A stretch of DNA of 64,000 bases from a virus: positions 1 to 64,000 of the IMG/VR virus record IMGVR_UViG_3300036818_000107; one strand, given 5' to 3'. A model generated the notes under the pieces. The model ran no database searches and was not told the DNA's origin. It worked only from the letters and a program-made list of their open reading frames with translations. The first letter of the stretch is position 1, and each line of letters opens with the position of its first letter. Below are positions 1-5,748 of this stretch, in pieces. A program made the position numbers and the translations under genes.

Positions 1-39
1 AACATGCAGATTGTGTATGATTGCGAGAGGAAGGATTGA
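1..39 (+). CDS. partial small protein, C-terminal end
   Basis: The reading frame is open from base 1 and stops with TGA at 37-39. The last 12 codons are identical to the end of the 42-aa GTG-started gene at 62773-62901, so this is the 3' end of its duplicate. No function is recognised. Its end holds the ribosome site of the next gene. Confidence 0.5.
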   Translation, partial: NMQIVYDCERKD

Positions 40-42
40 GCC

Positions 43-294
43 ATGAACGAGAACATTCTTAGTGCTGCTATAGCTCTGTCTGCTGGCAACAAAGCCAAGG
101 CGACGAACTCAAGAGGTGAGACGATCGTGGTCCAGGAGCTGTTTCCTGAGCGTCACGATTGGAATTTGCACGTCTGGGTTATTGCGCCAGACAGAGGCCG
201 TGTCTACGAGACGGATTTCCAATTTAGACAAGGCTATAAGCTCAAAGAGATCTACGAGGTTGACCCAGGTGAGAAAATTTGGGCTGCAGTGTAG
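43..294 (+). CDS. conserved 83-aa protein (left paralogue)
   Basis: An unrecognised small, probably cytoplasmic protein preceded by an AGGAAGG ribosome site. The near-identical copy at 62905-63156 keeps length and frame despite about ten amino-acid changes, which indicates selection on the protein. The C-terminal half (YKLKEIYEVDPGEKIWAAV) is invariant and changes cluster in the middle. It starts three bases after the stop of the preceding small gene, so the two are likely co-transcribed. Confidence 0.7.
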   Translation: MNENILSAAIALSAGNKAKATNSRGETIVVQELFPERHDWNLHVWVIAPDRGRVYETDFQFRQGYKLKEIYEVDPGEKIWAAV

Positions 295-321
295 TGGGCT
301 TGAGCAGAGCTGGCAAACAAA

Positions 322-355
322 ATAGCCCTCAAGGCAGCTACTCCTCTTGGGCTAT
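322..355 (+). ncRNA. covarying hairpin, left copy
   Basis: The 7-bp stem ATAGCCC (322-328) pairs with GGGCTAT (349-355) around a 20-base loop. In the right copy the stem is AACCGCC/GGCGGTT at 63184-63217, again with a 20-base loop sharing AGCTACTCC. Four base pairs differ by compensatory double changes while the flanks are almost identical. It lies just after the 83-aa gene. It may be a terminator or attenuator, although the left copy lacks a clean T-tract. Confidence 0.6.
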
Positions 356-490
356 CTCGCTCCGTAGTCCTATCGCGCTAGGCCACCTGTCACGTTCACA
401 GATGTTCTCTACAGCATTCTCAATTTTGGTGATGGAGCACATTGTACCAACAATCCGCAATCCTGACAAGCCCCGTATCTCATCTTGTGT

Positions 491-532
491 AGCAACCGAC
501 CTGTGTTACCTTTCTGCTTCCACTCGTTCTAC
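491..532. repeat. 42-bp direct repeat, left copy
   Basis: Exact repeat of 63923-63964, running from AGCAACCGACC to CTCGTTCTAC. Here it lies only about 20 bases after the end of the 470-bp duplicated segment. On the right, about 590 bases with two genes lie in between. It marks the outer edge of a cassette insertion or deletion. Confidence 0.85.
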
Positions 533-562
533 TATGGATGCACAATATTTGCATCTAACTAT

Positions 563-576
563 CTAATGCGCATTAG
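563..576. promoter_or_regulatory. palindrome upstream of DUF4352 gene
   Basis: CTAATGCGCATTAG is a perfect 14-bp palindrome 21 bases before the start codon at 597. Just upstream, GATGCA and TGCATC form a second inverted pair (537-555). Position and symmetry suggest a regulator-binding site. No clear -35/-10 pair was assigned. Confidence 0.35.
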
Positions 577-596
577 AAAGGTATTTACACAAGACT

Positions 597-1373
597 ATGA
601 GTCAATATCCTAACGATCCCACTACCGGGGGCTATCCACCGCCTCCGCAGTATGGACAGTATCCACCGCAGCAGCCTAGTTACCCACCACAAGGTTACGG
701 CCCACCATCACAGCCTGGATTCTCTCAACAGCCTATGCCACCGGGATACCCACAAATGCCACCACAGCCTATGCAGCCCGTCAAGAAGAAGGGCAAAGGA
801 TTGTGGATTGCACTCGGCGTTATCGTCGGTGCTGTGGTGCTCTGTGCCGCGATTGCAAGCACATCCAAGAGTGGCAACACTGGCACAAAAGCTGACACAG
901 CGGCTAATAACACCGGCTCGTCAACGACGAATAGTACTAGCGATAGCTCTACACCGTCTCAGCCGCCTCCTCAGCCCTCTAACCAGCATTTCAAGCCCGG
1001 CGATACGGTGGCTGTGGGCGATACTTGGAGTGTCACACTCAGCAATGTCCGCTCCGTTCCCGCTGGCCAGTATGACAGTCTCAAGTCGGGAGACATGTAT
1101 ATTGGCGTTGATGTGAACTTCAAGAATGTCTCGCCTGCTGAAGCCAGTCTTTTCGGCAATGCTGACTGGACACTGAAAGACACACAGGGACAGAAGTACG
1201 ACAATGCCTATGTCTCTGACTTTCCGAATCCGCCCGACGGTAAAGTTGAAGCTGGTAGCCCTGCAAAAGGCTCGCTCATTTTTGAAGTACCAGCGTCTAC
1301 CCATAACTTCCAGCTCGCTTACGAACAGAACATGTTTTCTAGTGGTCAAACCATCTGGGATATCTCAGTCTAG
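597..1373 (+). CDS. DUF4352 membrane-anchored extracellular protein
   Basis: This 258-aa protein has four parts. Residues 1-60 are rich in Pro, Tyr and Gln (PPPPQYGQYPPQQ type). One transmembrane helix spans about 67-88 (GLWIALGVIVGAVVLCAAIA). A Ser/Thr/Pro linker runs to about 130, and a beta-rich C-terminal domain begins FKPGDTVAVGDTWSVTL. The last domain fits DUF4352, an immunoglobulin-like extracellular fold common in Firmicutes, Actinobacteria and Chloroflexota. Its molecular role is unknown. In a prophage it would be a cargo gene altering the host surface, though it may instead be host DNA just inside the end repeat. The ribosome site is weak. Confidence 0.8.
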   Translation: MSQYPNDPTTGGYPPPPQYGQYPPQQPSYPPQGYGPPSQPGFSQQPMPPGYPQMPPQPMQPVKKKGKGLWIALGVIVGAVVLCAAIASTSKSGNTGTKADTAANNTGSSTTNSTSDSSTPSQPPPQPSNQHFKPGDTVAVGDTWSVTLSNVRSVPAGQYDSLKSGDMYIGVDVNFKNVSPAEASLFGNADWTLKDTQGQKYDNAYVSDFPNPPDGKVEAGSPAKGSLIFEVPASTHNFQLAYEQNMFSSGQTIWDISV

Positions 1374-1388
1374 ACACCATGTCCATAC

Positions 1389-1421
1389 GGGAAAGGTGTG
1401 TTTTGAAAACGTGCCTTTCCC
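1389..1421. terminator. hairpin between convergent genes
   Basis: GGGAAAGG (1389-1396) pairs with CCTTTCCC (1414-1421), with further pairing of TTTT and AAAA inside. It lies between a plus-strand gene ending at 1373 and a minus-strand gene ending at 1431, the expected place for a two-way terminator. No strong T-tract follows. Confidence 0.5.
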
Positions 1422-1430
1422 AAATTCTCC

Positions 1431-2594
1431 CTACCAGTACAAATCTTGCCGTAGCTGCTCAAAAAAGTCTTCAATTCCACATCTACTAGACGGTGCCCTC
1501 CTACAAGCATTTGCCATCTTATCGGACATCTTATAGTTGCTCAATTCTGCTTCTCTCCTCATGGCTTTCACGCGCTCTAGACATTCTTCAAAGTGCTCTT
1601 CATCCTGATATGCTTGAACAAACTTCCATACATCGTCTTCTAGTTCCTCATCAGTGACCACCGGATCACTAGGTAGCTCAGGCAAGGGCTCAGTTACCGG
1701 AGGCTTTGCTTGCAACCAACCATCTAGCCATCGTACCAAGTTACCGGGATGGATCTTGGATGTGTTGAGTACTGGCTGTTCTTGTCTACAATAGGCCACA
1801 AGGCTCTTGATATCCTCTACCGTCTTGATACTGCTGCTTAGCTTGGTAAAGTGCTCTATGCCCTTTGTGGTGAGATTTGGATGGCAATTAGGATACAGTT
1901 CTTGGCAGATAAGATCATACGTCCGTCTTACTTCTGGTAAAAGATCAAGAGAAGAAGACTGGGTGGATGAATGAGAGAAAGAATCGTCCTGAGTCGAGAC
2001 GGTAGAGTTTTGCTCAGTTGCGTCATTCTTTCGTTCGGTTATCTGTGTTTCTGTAATCTCTGTAGTAATCTCTGTTATTGCTCCCACGGATTCGTGATTT
2101 GCAAAACCTGAATTCCAGAAATGTTTATGCTTAGAGCAAATCACGGATTCATGATTTGCATTTCTGGGATTACAGATTTGCTTGACGGTTTTAATGAGAT
2201 GCACTATGTCCTTATCCATGCCAAGACAAGCTAAGCAGATCTCATGTCCCTGGCATAGCTCAAAGAGCTTCTCACACTGCTCTTTTCCAAAGTAAAAGTG
2301 TTTGGTCCGGTCTGCTCCCCACTCTGGATTCTTCCCTCTGCCAATGAGACCCATATCAACAAGCTTATTTACTTCTAGCCTGACTTTCTCACTTCCCCAT
2401 GCATTAGCCATTTTCTTGGTAAGCACCTCTGTTGTATCGTAGTAGGTAATCTCCCCGGCCTGTATCTTATCTTGAGGCTGGTCCTTTGACTTCTTAGCAA
2501 TCCAGTAGAGTATGTGGTTGAATAATGCGGCTCGACAGCCATCTTGACAGAACTTCATAAAACTTGGACGAATAATAACAACTATCTCACTCAT
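1431..2594 (-). CDS. replication-initiator-like HTH protein
   Basis: 387 aa. Residues 1-110 are helical and resemble winged-helix replication initiators or DnaD-like proteins (ALFNHILYWIAKKSKDQ...). The middle is low-complexity Thr/Ser/Glu with two short repeats around NHESV. The C-terminal 80 residues (LTTKGIEHFTKL...IHPGNLVRWLDGW) match the end of the protein at 45534-46748 (LTNKGHWATL...VKPGNLANADNLNGW), so the window holds two paralogues sharing a C-terminal domain. The start at 2594 is preferred because GGAAG lies six bases upstream; an ATG at 2606 is also in frame. It likely acts in replication initiation or helicase loading, by inference. Confidence 0.55.
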   Translation of the reverse strand: MSEIVVIIRPSFMKFCQDGCRAALFNHILYWIAKKSKDQPQDKIQAGEITYYDTTEVLTKKMANAWGSEKVRLEVNKLVDMGLIGRGKNPEWGADRTKHFYFGKEQCEKLFELCQGHEICLACLGMDKDIVHLIKTVKQICNPRNANHESVICSKHKHFWNSGFANHESVGAITEITTEITETQITERKNDATEQNSTVSTQDDSFSHSSTQSSSLDLLPEVRRTYDLICQELYPNCHPNLTTKGIEHFTKLSSSIKTVEDIKSLVAYCRQEQPVLNTSKIHPGNLVRWLDGWLQAKPPVTEPLPELPSDPVVTDEELEDDVWKFVQAYQDEEHFEECLERVKAMRREAELSNYKMSDKMANACRRAPSSRCGIEDFFEQLRQDLYW

Positions 2595-2666
2595 AACGGC
2601 TTCCATTCCACAATATAAAATAGGAGAAATAAAAGAGGGCTAGAGCCAAAACCCTAGCCCTAGAAA

Positions 2667-3212
2667 CTAGAATACTTGTTGAGAGCCTGACTGCTGAGCC
2701 TCTAGCTGTAACGCCTTAACCTCTTTCCAGTAGCCATCTAGAAATGCCCTATCTCGCTCTTTGCCCTTGCGAACGATCTCTAGCCAGTACTCCCTCGTTC
2801 TTGGAGTAGACTCGACCTGCTCAGCTACTACTTCAATTTCGACTGGCTGTAGGGGCTCAGGCTTTGCTGCTACCTGTGTCGTTTGGTGCTCTCTCAACGT
2901 GCCCTGGTGTTCACAGTTGTCATGCTTGCAAGAACAGCCCATGCCTTGTGGTGTTGCCATCATGATGTAGTACCATCCGATCATTTCACGGCTAGCAACG
3001 AGGTAGAGGGTTGTTCCAGGCTTGAAATTGAACTTTCGCTCTTGCAGCTCAACCTTGTTAAGTACGTCGATCTCAGTAGCAAAGAATTCGAAGTTTGGAA
3101 CATCGATCCTCAAAATCTCAACACGGTTTGGGCTATCCAGACGGGTCATGAAATGCTTGTGCTCAGAGCAGGTCCCGATACAGTAGCCGCGATTTGGTGT
3201 TTTAGTTGCCAT
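2667..3212 (-). CDS. SWIM-type zinc-finger protein A
   Basis: 181 aa. The segment GCSCKHDNCEH carries the SWIM signature CxC-(n)-CxH near residue 95, after a strand-rich region ending YLVAS...GWYYIMM. The C-terminal half is Pro/Glu-rich then helical. SWIM domains bind zinc and are found in DNA-binding or protein-binding partners. A second SWIM protein lies at 60248-60736 in the same arrangement: each is divergent from an HTH gene and each promoter has an operator in its spacer. The ATG at 3212 follows AAGGAG by 12 bases. Role unknown; a regulator or partner of the divergent HTH protein is an inference. Confidence 0.6.
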   Translation of the reverse strand: MATKTPNRGYCIGTCSEHKHFMTRLDSPNRVEILRIDVPNFEFFATEIDVLNKVELQERKFNFKPGTTLYLVASREMIGWYYIMMATPQGMGCSCKHDNCEHQGTLREHQTTQVAAKPEPLQPVEIEVVAEQVESTPRTREYWLEIVRKGKERDRAFLDGYWKEVKALQLEAQQSGSQQVF

Positions 3213-3243
3213 GTGTGTTAATATCTCCTTGATGTAAAGACGA

Positions 3244-3300
3244 GGAACCCGGAGGTTCCGACTAGCCCGAGTGAAGTAGAGAGCCACTCGGGCTTTTTTT
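3244..3300 (-). promoter_or_regulatory. two-hairpin 5' leader of SWIM gene A
   Basis: The predicted leader (about 3314 to 3213) can fold into AGCCCGAGTG/CACTCGGGCT (3264-3273 with 3285-3294) and GGAACC/GGTTCC (3244-3259). Read on the plus strand the larger hairpin is followed by seven T and would be a good terminator, yet no plus-strand gene ends here. It may stop antisense transcription or shape the leader. Confidence 0.5.
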
Positions 3301-3320
3301 GTGCTTTTCAAGACACTCTT

Positions 3321-3349
3321 ATTATGAAGCATATGCTTCAATTTGTCAA
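3321..3349 (-). promoter_or_regulatory. SWIM gene A promoter with operator
   Basis: On the minus strand, TTGACA (3349-3344), a 17-base spacer and CATAAT (3326-3321) form a near-consensus promoter. The spacer is nearly filled by the 16-bp perfect palindrome TGAAGCATATGCTTCA (3325-3340). The same word occurs in the opposing promoter at 3419-3447, and AATTGAAGCATATA recurs at 3365-3378, so one regulator probably controls both directions. Confidence 0.8.
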
Positions 3350-3400
3350 TGGTTTTTGCTATGAAATTGAAGCATATAATGGAAATTTGGGGAAATTGAA

Positions 3401-3447
3401 AATTGGTCTCTAAACCCCTTGACAAATTGAAGCATATGCGGTATATT
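3401..3447 (+). promoter_or_regulatory. HTH gene promoter with operator
   Basis: TTGACA (3419-3424), a 17-base spacer and TATATT (3442-3447). The spacer carries AATTGAAGCATATGC, the same element as in the opposing promoter. Upstream, AATTGGTCTCT (3401-3411) followed by AAACCCC is shared at 21 of 24 positions with the promoter at 10733-10756, suggesting a common promoter module within the element. Confidence 0.8.
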
Positions 3448-3493
3448 ATGAATGTGCAACGGCACACGAAACGTTTGACTAAGGAGTATGGCT

Positions 3494-3766
3494 ATGCCAA
3501 GTGAGGAGCAACAGCCAAATAGTGAGGGAGATGACAAGCTGAAAGAGTGGTATACCGCTGGGCAAGCTGCAAAAAAGCTAAGCGAAAACAGCGGGAAGCC
3601 AATCGATCCCGATTACGTTTTCAAGCTTGCTTATCTGGGGAAAATAAGCACTATGAAGCTGGGTATACGGGTAACTCTCTACAGCAAAAAGGATGTGGAT
3701 AGTTACAAAGTCGGAGGTAGAGGTAGAAGACCTGCCAAGGACAGCAAGCAAGCAGACGCGGCATAG
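3494..3766 (+). CDS. Xis/MerR-like HTH DNA-binding protein
   Basis: 90 aa. The core EWYTAGQAAKKLS...DYVFKLAYLGKI...LYSKKDVDSY has the layout of small excisionase/MerR-type winged helices, followed by a basic tail (GGRGRRPAKDSK). It aligns well with the protein at 40866-41090. The start at 3494 is chosen because AAGGAG (3481-3486) is seven bases upstream; the ATG at 3488 is too close. It is divergent from SWIM gene A and both promoters share an operator, so it is the natural candidate for the regulator binding there. That link is inferred. Confidence 0.65.
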   Translation: MPSEEQQPNSEGDDKLKEWYTAGQAAKKLSENSGKPIDPDYVFKLAYLGKISTMKLGIRVTLYSKKDVDSYKVGGRGRRPAKDSKQADAA

Positions 3767-3904
3767 CCTGGGCACGTGGCCTATCAACTGATGAGGCAGA
3801 CAGAGCCACGAGCCAGTAACTATTGATGTAAGTATAGTGAAGATTGCACCATTTGTGCAAGGTGCAAATGTTCTACTCCCGTTTGGGAGGAAAGGAGTGA
3901 TTGA
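3767..3904 (+). promoter_or_regulatory. intergenic region with inverted repeats
   Basis: TTGCACC and GGTGCAA form an inverted repeat (about 3844-3868), and CTCCC/GGGAG flank the ribosome site of the next gene. They could serve as terminator or leader structure. No gene was found here. Confidence 0.3.
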
Positions 3905-4075
3905 ATGGCACAGCAGAACGGCTTTACCGACATTGCACTGAGAGAAGTGCATACAGGTGAGAAGACGATTGAGGATCTCGAGCGCAAAGTCAAGTTTCTC
4001 AGCAAGAGATCGGATGAGACATCTCATAAGATGCTTGAAGGCATCCAAGCAGCTCTCGACATTCTGAAGAAGTAG
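3905..4075 (+). CDS. small helical protein
   Basis: 56 aa, starting MAQQNGFTDIALREVHTGEK. Most of the rest is a charged helix with heptad-like spacing (TIEDLERKVKFLSKRSDE), so it may form a coiled coil. AAAGGAG lies eight bases before the ATG. Unrecognised; first gene of a short run with 4132-4694. Confidence 0.55.
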   Translation: MAQQNGFTDIALREVHTGEKTIEDLERKVKFLSKRSDETSHKMLEGIQAALDILKK

Positions 4076-4131
4076 CGCGTCGATAGTCGGTCTGGGTGCC
4101 GTAAAGCCCGTAGTGCAAGAGAGGAGTTGAA

Positions 4132-4272
4132 TTGAAGCTAATCCGATATCTAGTCGGTGCTTGGGTAGCTGCTGAGATGATCGCAAGCTTCTTGGAGAGG
4201 ACTGAGCATCGCGGTTTTTGTAGAGGGTATGAGGAAGGGATGGAAGATTTCTATCCAGAGGAGGAAGCATGA
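4132..4272 (+). CDS. small protein with TTG start
   Basis: 46 aa from TTG, preceded by GAGGAG five bases upstream. It begins MKLIRYLVGAWVAAEMIASF, a short hydrophobic helix that may contact the membrane, and ends in an acidic tail. Its TGA overlaps the next ATG (ATGA), which strongly supports both genes and translational coupling. Function unknown. Confidence 0.55.
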   Translation: MKLIRYLVGAWVAAEMIASFLERTEHRGFCRGYEEGMEDFYPEEEA

Positions 4273-4694
4273 ATCAACCCACTGAAGACCGCTTGAAGCA
4301 TCTCGAAGCTGAGCAGAAGCAGCTCAAAGAGCAAGTGCAGCGTATTGAGCAAGCCACGGAGCCTATCAATGTCAGGATCGAGCGTGGGTTGCCAGTCCCA
4401 GAGGCACAACTGCTGCAAACGCTTGTCACCATGGCAGGGACCAATGCCACGGAAATGGCACTGCTCAAAGGCGAGATGCTAGAGGTGAGAGCTGATATCA
4501 CAGCGATTAGAGAGAGTCAGGCCGACTTTCGAGACACGCTCGAAGAAGTCAGGTCAACTCTAGCAACAACAGTGGCGAGCAAAGGCAATATCGATGCCGT
4601 TGACACGCGAGTCCATGTCGTTGAGCAGATTCAGCAAGAGCATGGCGGGATGCTGAGAGAGATCTTGGCACGACTGCCAGAGAAAGATAAGTAG
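4269..4694 (+). CDS. coiled-coil protein
   Basis: 141 aa. Two long heptad-rich stretches (about 5-35 and 65-140) are separated by a short Pro-containing segment (RIERGLPVPEAQ). The helical, highly charged make-up predicts a dimeric or trimeric coiled coil, as in phage accessory and scaffold-like proteins. It shares the ATGA overlap with the preceding gene and is followed by a long hairpin. No family is recognised. Confidence 0.65.
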   Translation: MNQPTEDRLKHLEAEQKQLKEQVQRIEQATEPINVRIERGLPVPEAQLLQTLVTMAGTNATEMALLKGEMLEVRADITAIRESQADFRDTLEEVRSTLATTVASKGNIDAVDTRVHVVEQIQQEHGGMLREILARLPEKDK

Positions 4695-4702
4695 TGTGTA
4701 GC

Positions 4703-4744
4703 GATCTACTCTTGAGTAGCCGTAGGAAGCCTCAAGAGTAGATC
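4703..4744 (+). terminator. 14-bp hairpin without T-tract
   Basis: GATCTACTCTTGAG (4703-4716) pairs perfectly with CTCAAGAGTAGATC (4731-4744). It lies nine bases after the coiled-coil gene and has no T-run. Similar long hairpins without T-tracts occur at 61212-61253 and 62454-62488. It may be a terminator, an mRNA 3' stabiliser or a processing site. Confidence 0.5.
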
Positions 4745-4766
4745 TGACCCTAAAGCAAGAGTTAGC

Positions 4767-4822
4767 CTTGCCAGGACTGGTGTGAGTTTAAACCTCCTGG
4801 CTGGCAAGAGTCAAGGAGGTTT
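4767..4822 (+). promoter_or_regulatory. leader with ribosome-site-sequestering hairpin
   Basis: AAACCTCCT (4790-4798) can pair with AGGAGGTTT (4814-4822), which is the Shine-Dalgarno sequence of the gene at 4826 and is followed by a T-run. An alternative stem, CTTGCCAG (4767-4774) with CTGGCAAG (4801-4808), competes with or threads this hairpin. The layout resembles an attenuator or translational switch. No ligand or protein trigger can be named. Confidence 0.5.
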
Positions 4823-4825
4823 TTT

Positions 4826-5062
4826 ATGTCTACAGAGAAACAGGGACCATATCACATTGAAGAGCGTCCCAGCCCACATGGCAAGCTTGTGCGTGTCCAG
4901 GCGCATAAGACATTTACCCCAAGAATAAGCACATCGCTCCCGGTGAGTAGAAATGGCGCGATGTATGAGTTGCCTGCATTTAATTTAAGCAGTGGCGAAA
5001 AGCTTATATTGAGCATGGTAGAAGAGGACGATGTGGTGATTGACGGTGGAGGTGCAGCATAA
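4826..5062 (+). CDS. small protein, head of membrane/HerA module
   Basis: 78 aa, no recognised domain. It has a basic middle (KLVRVQAHKTFTPRIS) and an acidic end (VEEDDVVIDGGG). Its ribosome site can be hidden by the upstream hairpin. Its TAA overlaps the next ATG (TAATG), placing it at the head of the run that leads to the HerA-like ATPase. Function unknown. Confidence 0.6.
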   Translation: MSTEKQGPYHIEERPSPHGKLVRVQAHKTFTPRISTSLPVSRNGAMYELPAFNLSSGEKLILSMVEEDDVVIDGGGAA

Positions 5063-5244
5063 TGGAGAATCGAAAGAGAGTTATGAAACCAATAAATATT
5101 GCCAAGATAGCTCTTACAGCATTAATGCTGTTTATGGCGATCCTTATGCTAATAGAGCATAAGCCATATGGGTATGTTGTGCTCGTACTTGCGTTTATGT
5201 GCTTCATGTCGATTTTTAGCAAATACCCAAGCAGGAAGAGGTGA
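5062..5244 (+). CDS. small two-helix membrane protein
   Basis: 60 aa. A basic N-terminus (MENRKRVMKP) is followed by two hydrophobic helices at about 11-30 and 36-53, then a basic end (KYPSRKR). Both ends are predicted to be cytoplasmic. The start overlaps the preceding stop. It belongs to the membrane module with the next two genes. Confidence 0.65.
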   Translation: MENRKRVMKPINIAKIALTALMLFMAILMLIEHKPYGYVVLVLAFMCFMSIFSKYPSRKR

Positions 5245-5248
5245 TGGC

Positions 5249-5746
5249 ATGAAAGAGTCTCCACTTGTGCATTTTTGGCACACTCTGTGGTCTGGAATAT
5301 TCTTCCTGCTCATATCCACATACAGCATCGGTAGTACAGAGAGTTGGATAAATGGTGGGACTGCTCAGAATGTCCGTCCGTCTTTTAGTGTATTCTGGCA
5401 AATCTACGATGTCTGGAACGGGGTCTATGCGGGAAGAGCAGCAGTAGCTATCTTGATAGCCTTCTTTCTGTGGTTCCTCTGGACAGGCATCGCATTCTAC
5501 TTTGAAGCATATAAGATGCATCTAAATGCAATGCACAAAGGTGCTGGTGGAACGTTCATAACTGTCATATGGATTTTGACTGCTGTTGACTCCTATGCTA
5601 ACTGGATAAGTGTCTCCACATGGAATATCGACTGGTATTGGGAGGCGACTATCTCCATAGCCATTGGGGTGGCCCTCATGTACTTAGGGCATTTTGCCAT
5701 AACCCACTTTCTCAAAGGATTGCAAGGTATGAAAGGAGGTGCTTGA
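5249..5746 (+). CDS. polytopic membrane protein
   Basis: 165 aa with four likely transmembrane segments (about 12-30, 60-82, 98-116 and 130-155), many Trp/Tyr residues and short loops. The ATG at 5249 follows AGGAAGAGG. It lies directly upstream of the HerA-like ATPase, separated only by the latter's AAAGGAGGT site, which suggests a membrane complex. No family is recognised. Confidence 0.65.
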   Translation: MKESPLVHFWHTLWSGIFFLLISTYSIGSTESWINGGTAQNVRPSFSVFWQIYDVWNGVYAGRAAVAILIAFFLWFLWTGIAFYFEAYKMHLNAMHKGAGGTFITVIWILTAVDSYANWISVSTWNIDWYWEATISIAIGVALMYLGHFAITHFLKGLQGMKGGA

Positions 5747-5748
5747 TC

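Larger units (their letters stand above)
1..470. repeat. left copy of duplicated end segment
   Basis: Positions 1-470 match 62863-63333 over their full length at high but not perfect identity. The match includes the end of a small gene, a complete 83-aa gene, a hairpin and about 110 bases of non-coding DNA. The copies differ by scattered substitutions, so this is an old duplication and not an assembly overlap. The left end is cut by the window edge. It could be a remnant of element-end duplication, an attachment-type repeat, or a tandem array of related elements. Confidence 0.9.

Noticed and set aside
2667-3467. N-terminal extension of SWIM protein A to 266 aa
   Set aside because: The extension crosses the promoter and both hairpins. 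The ATG at 3212 has an AAGGAG site.
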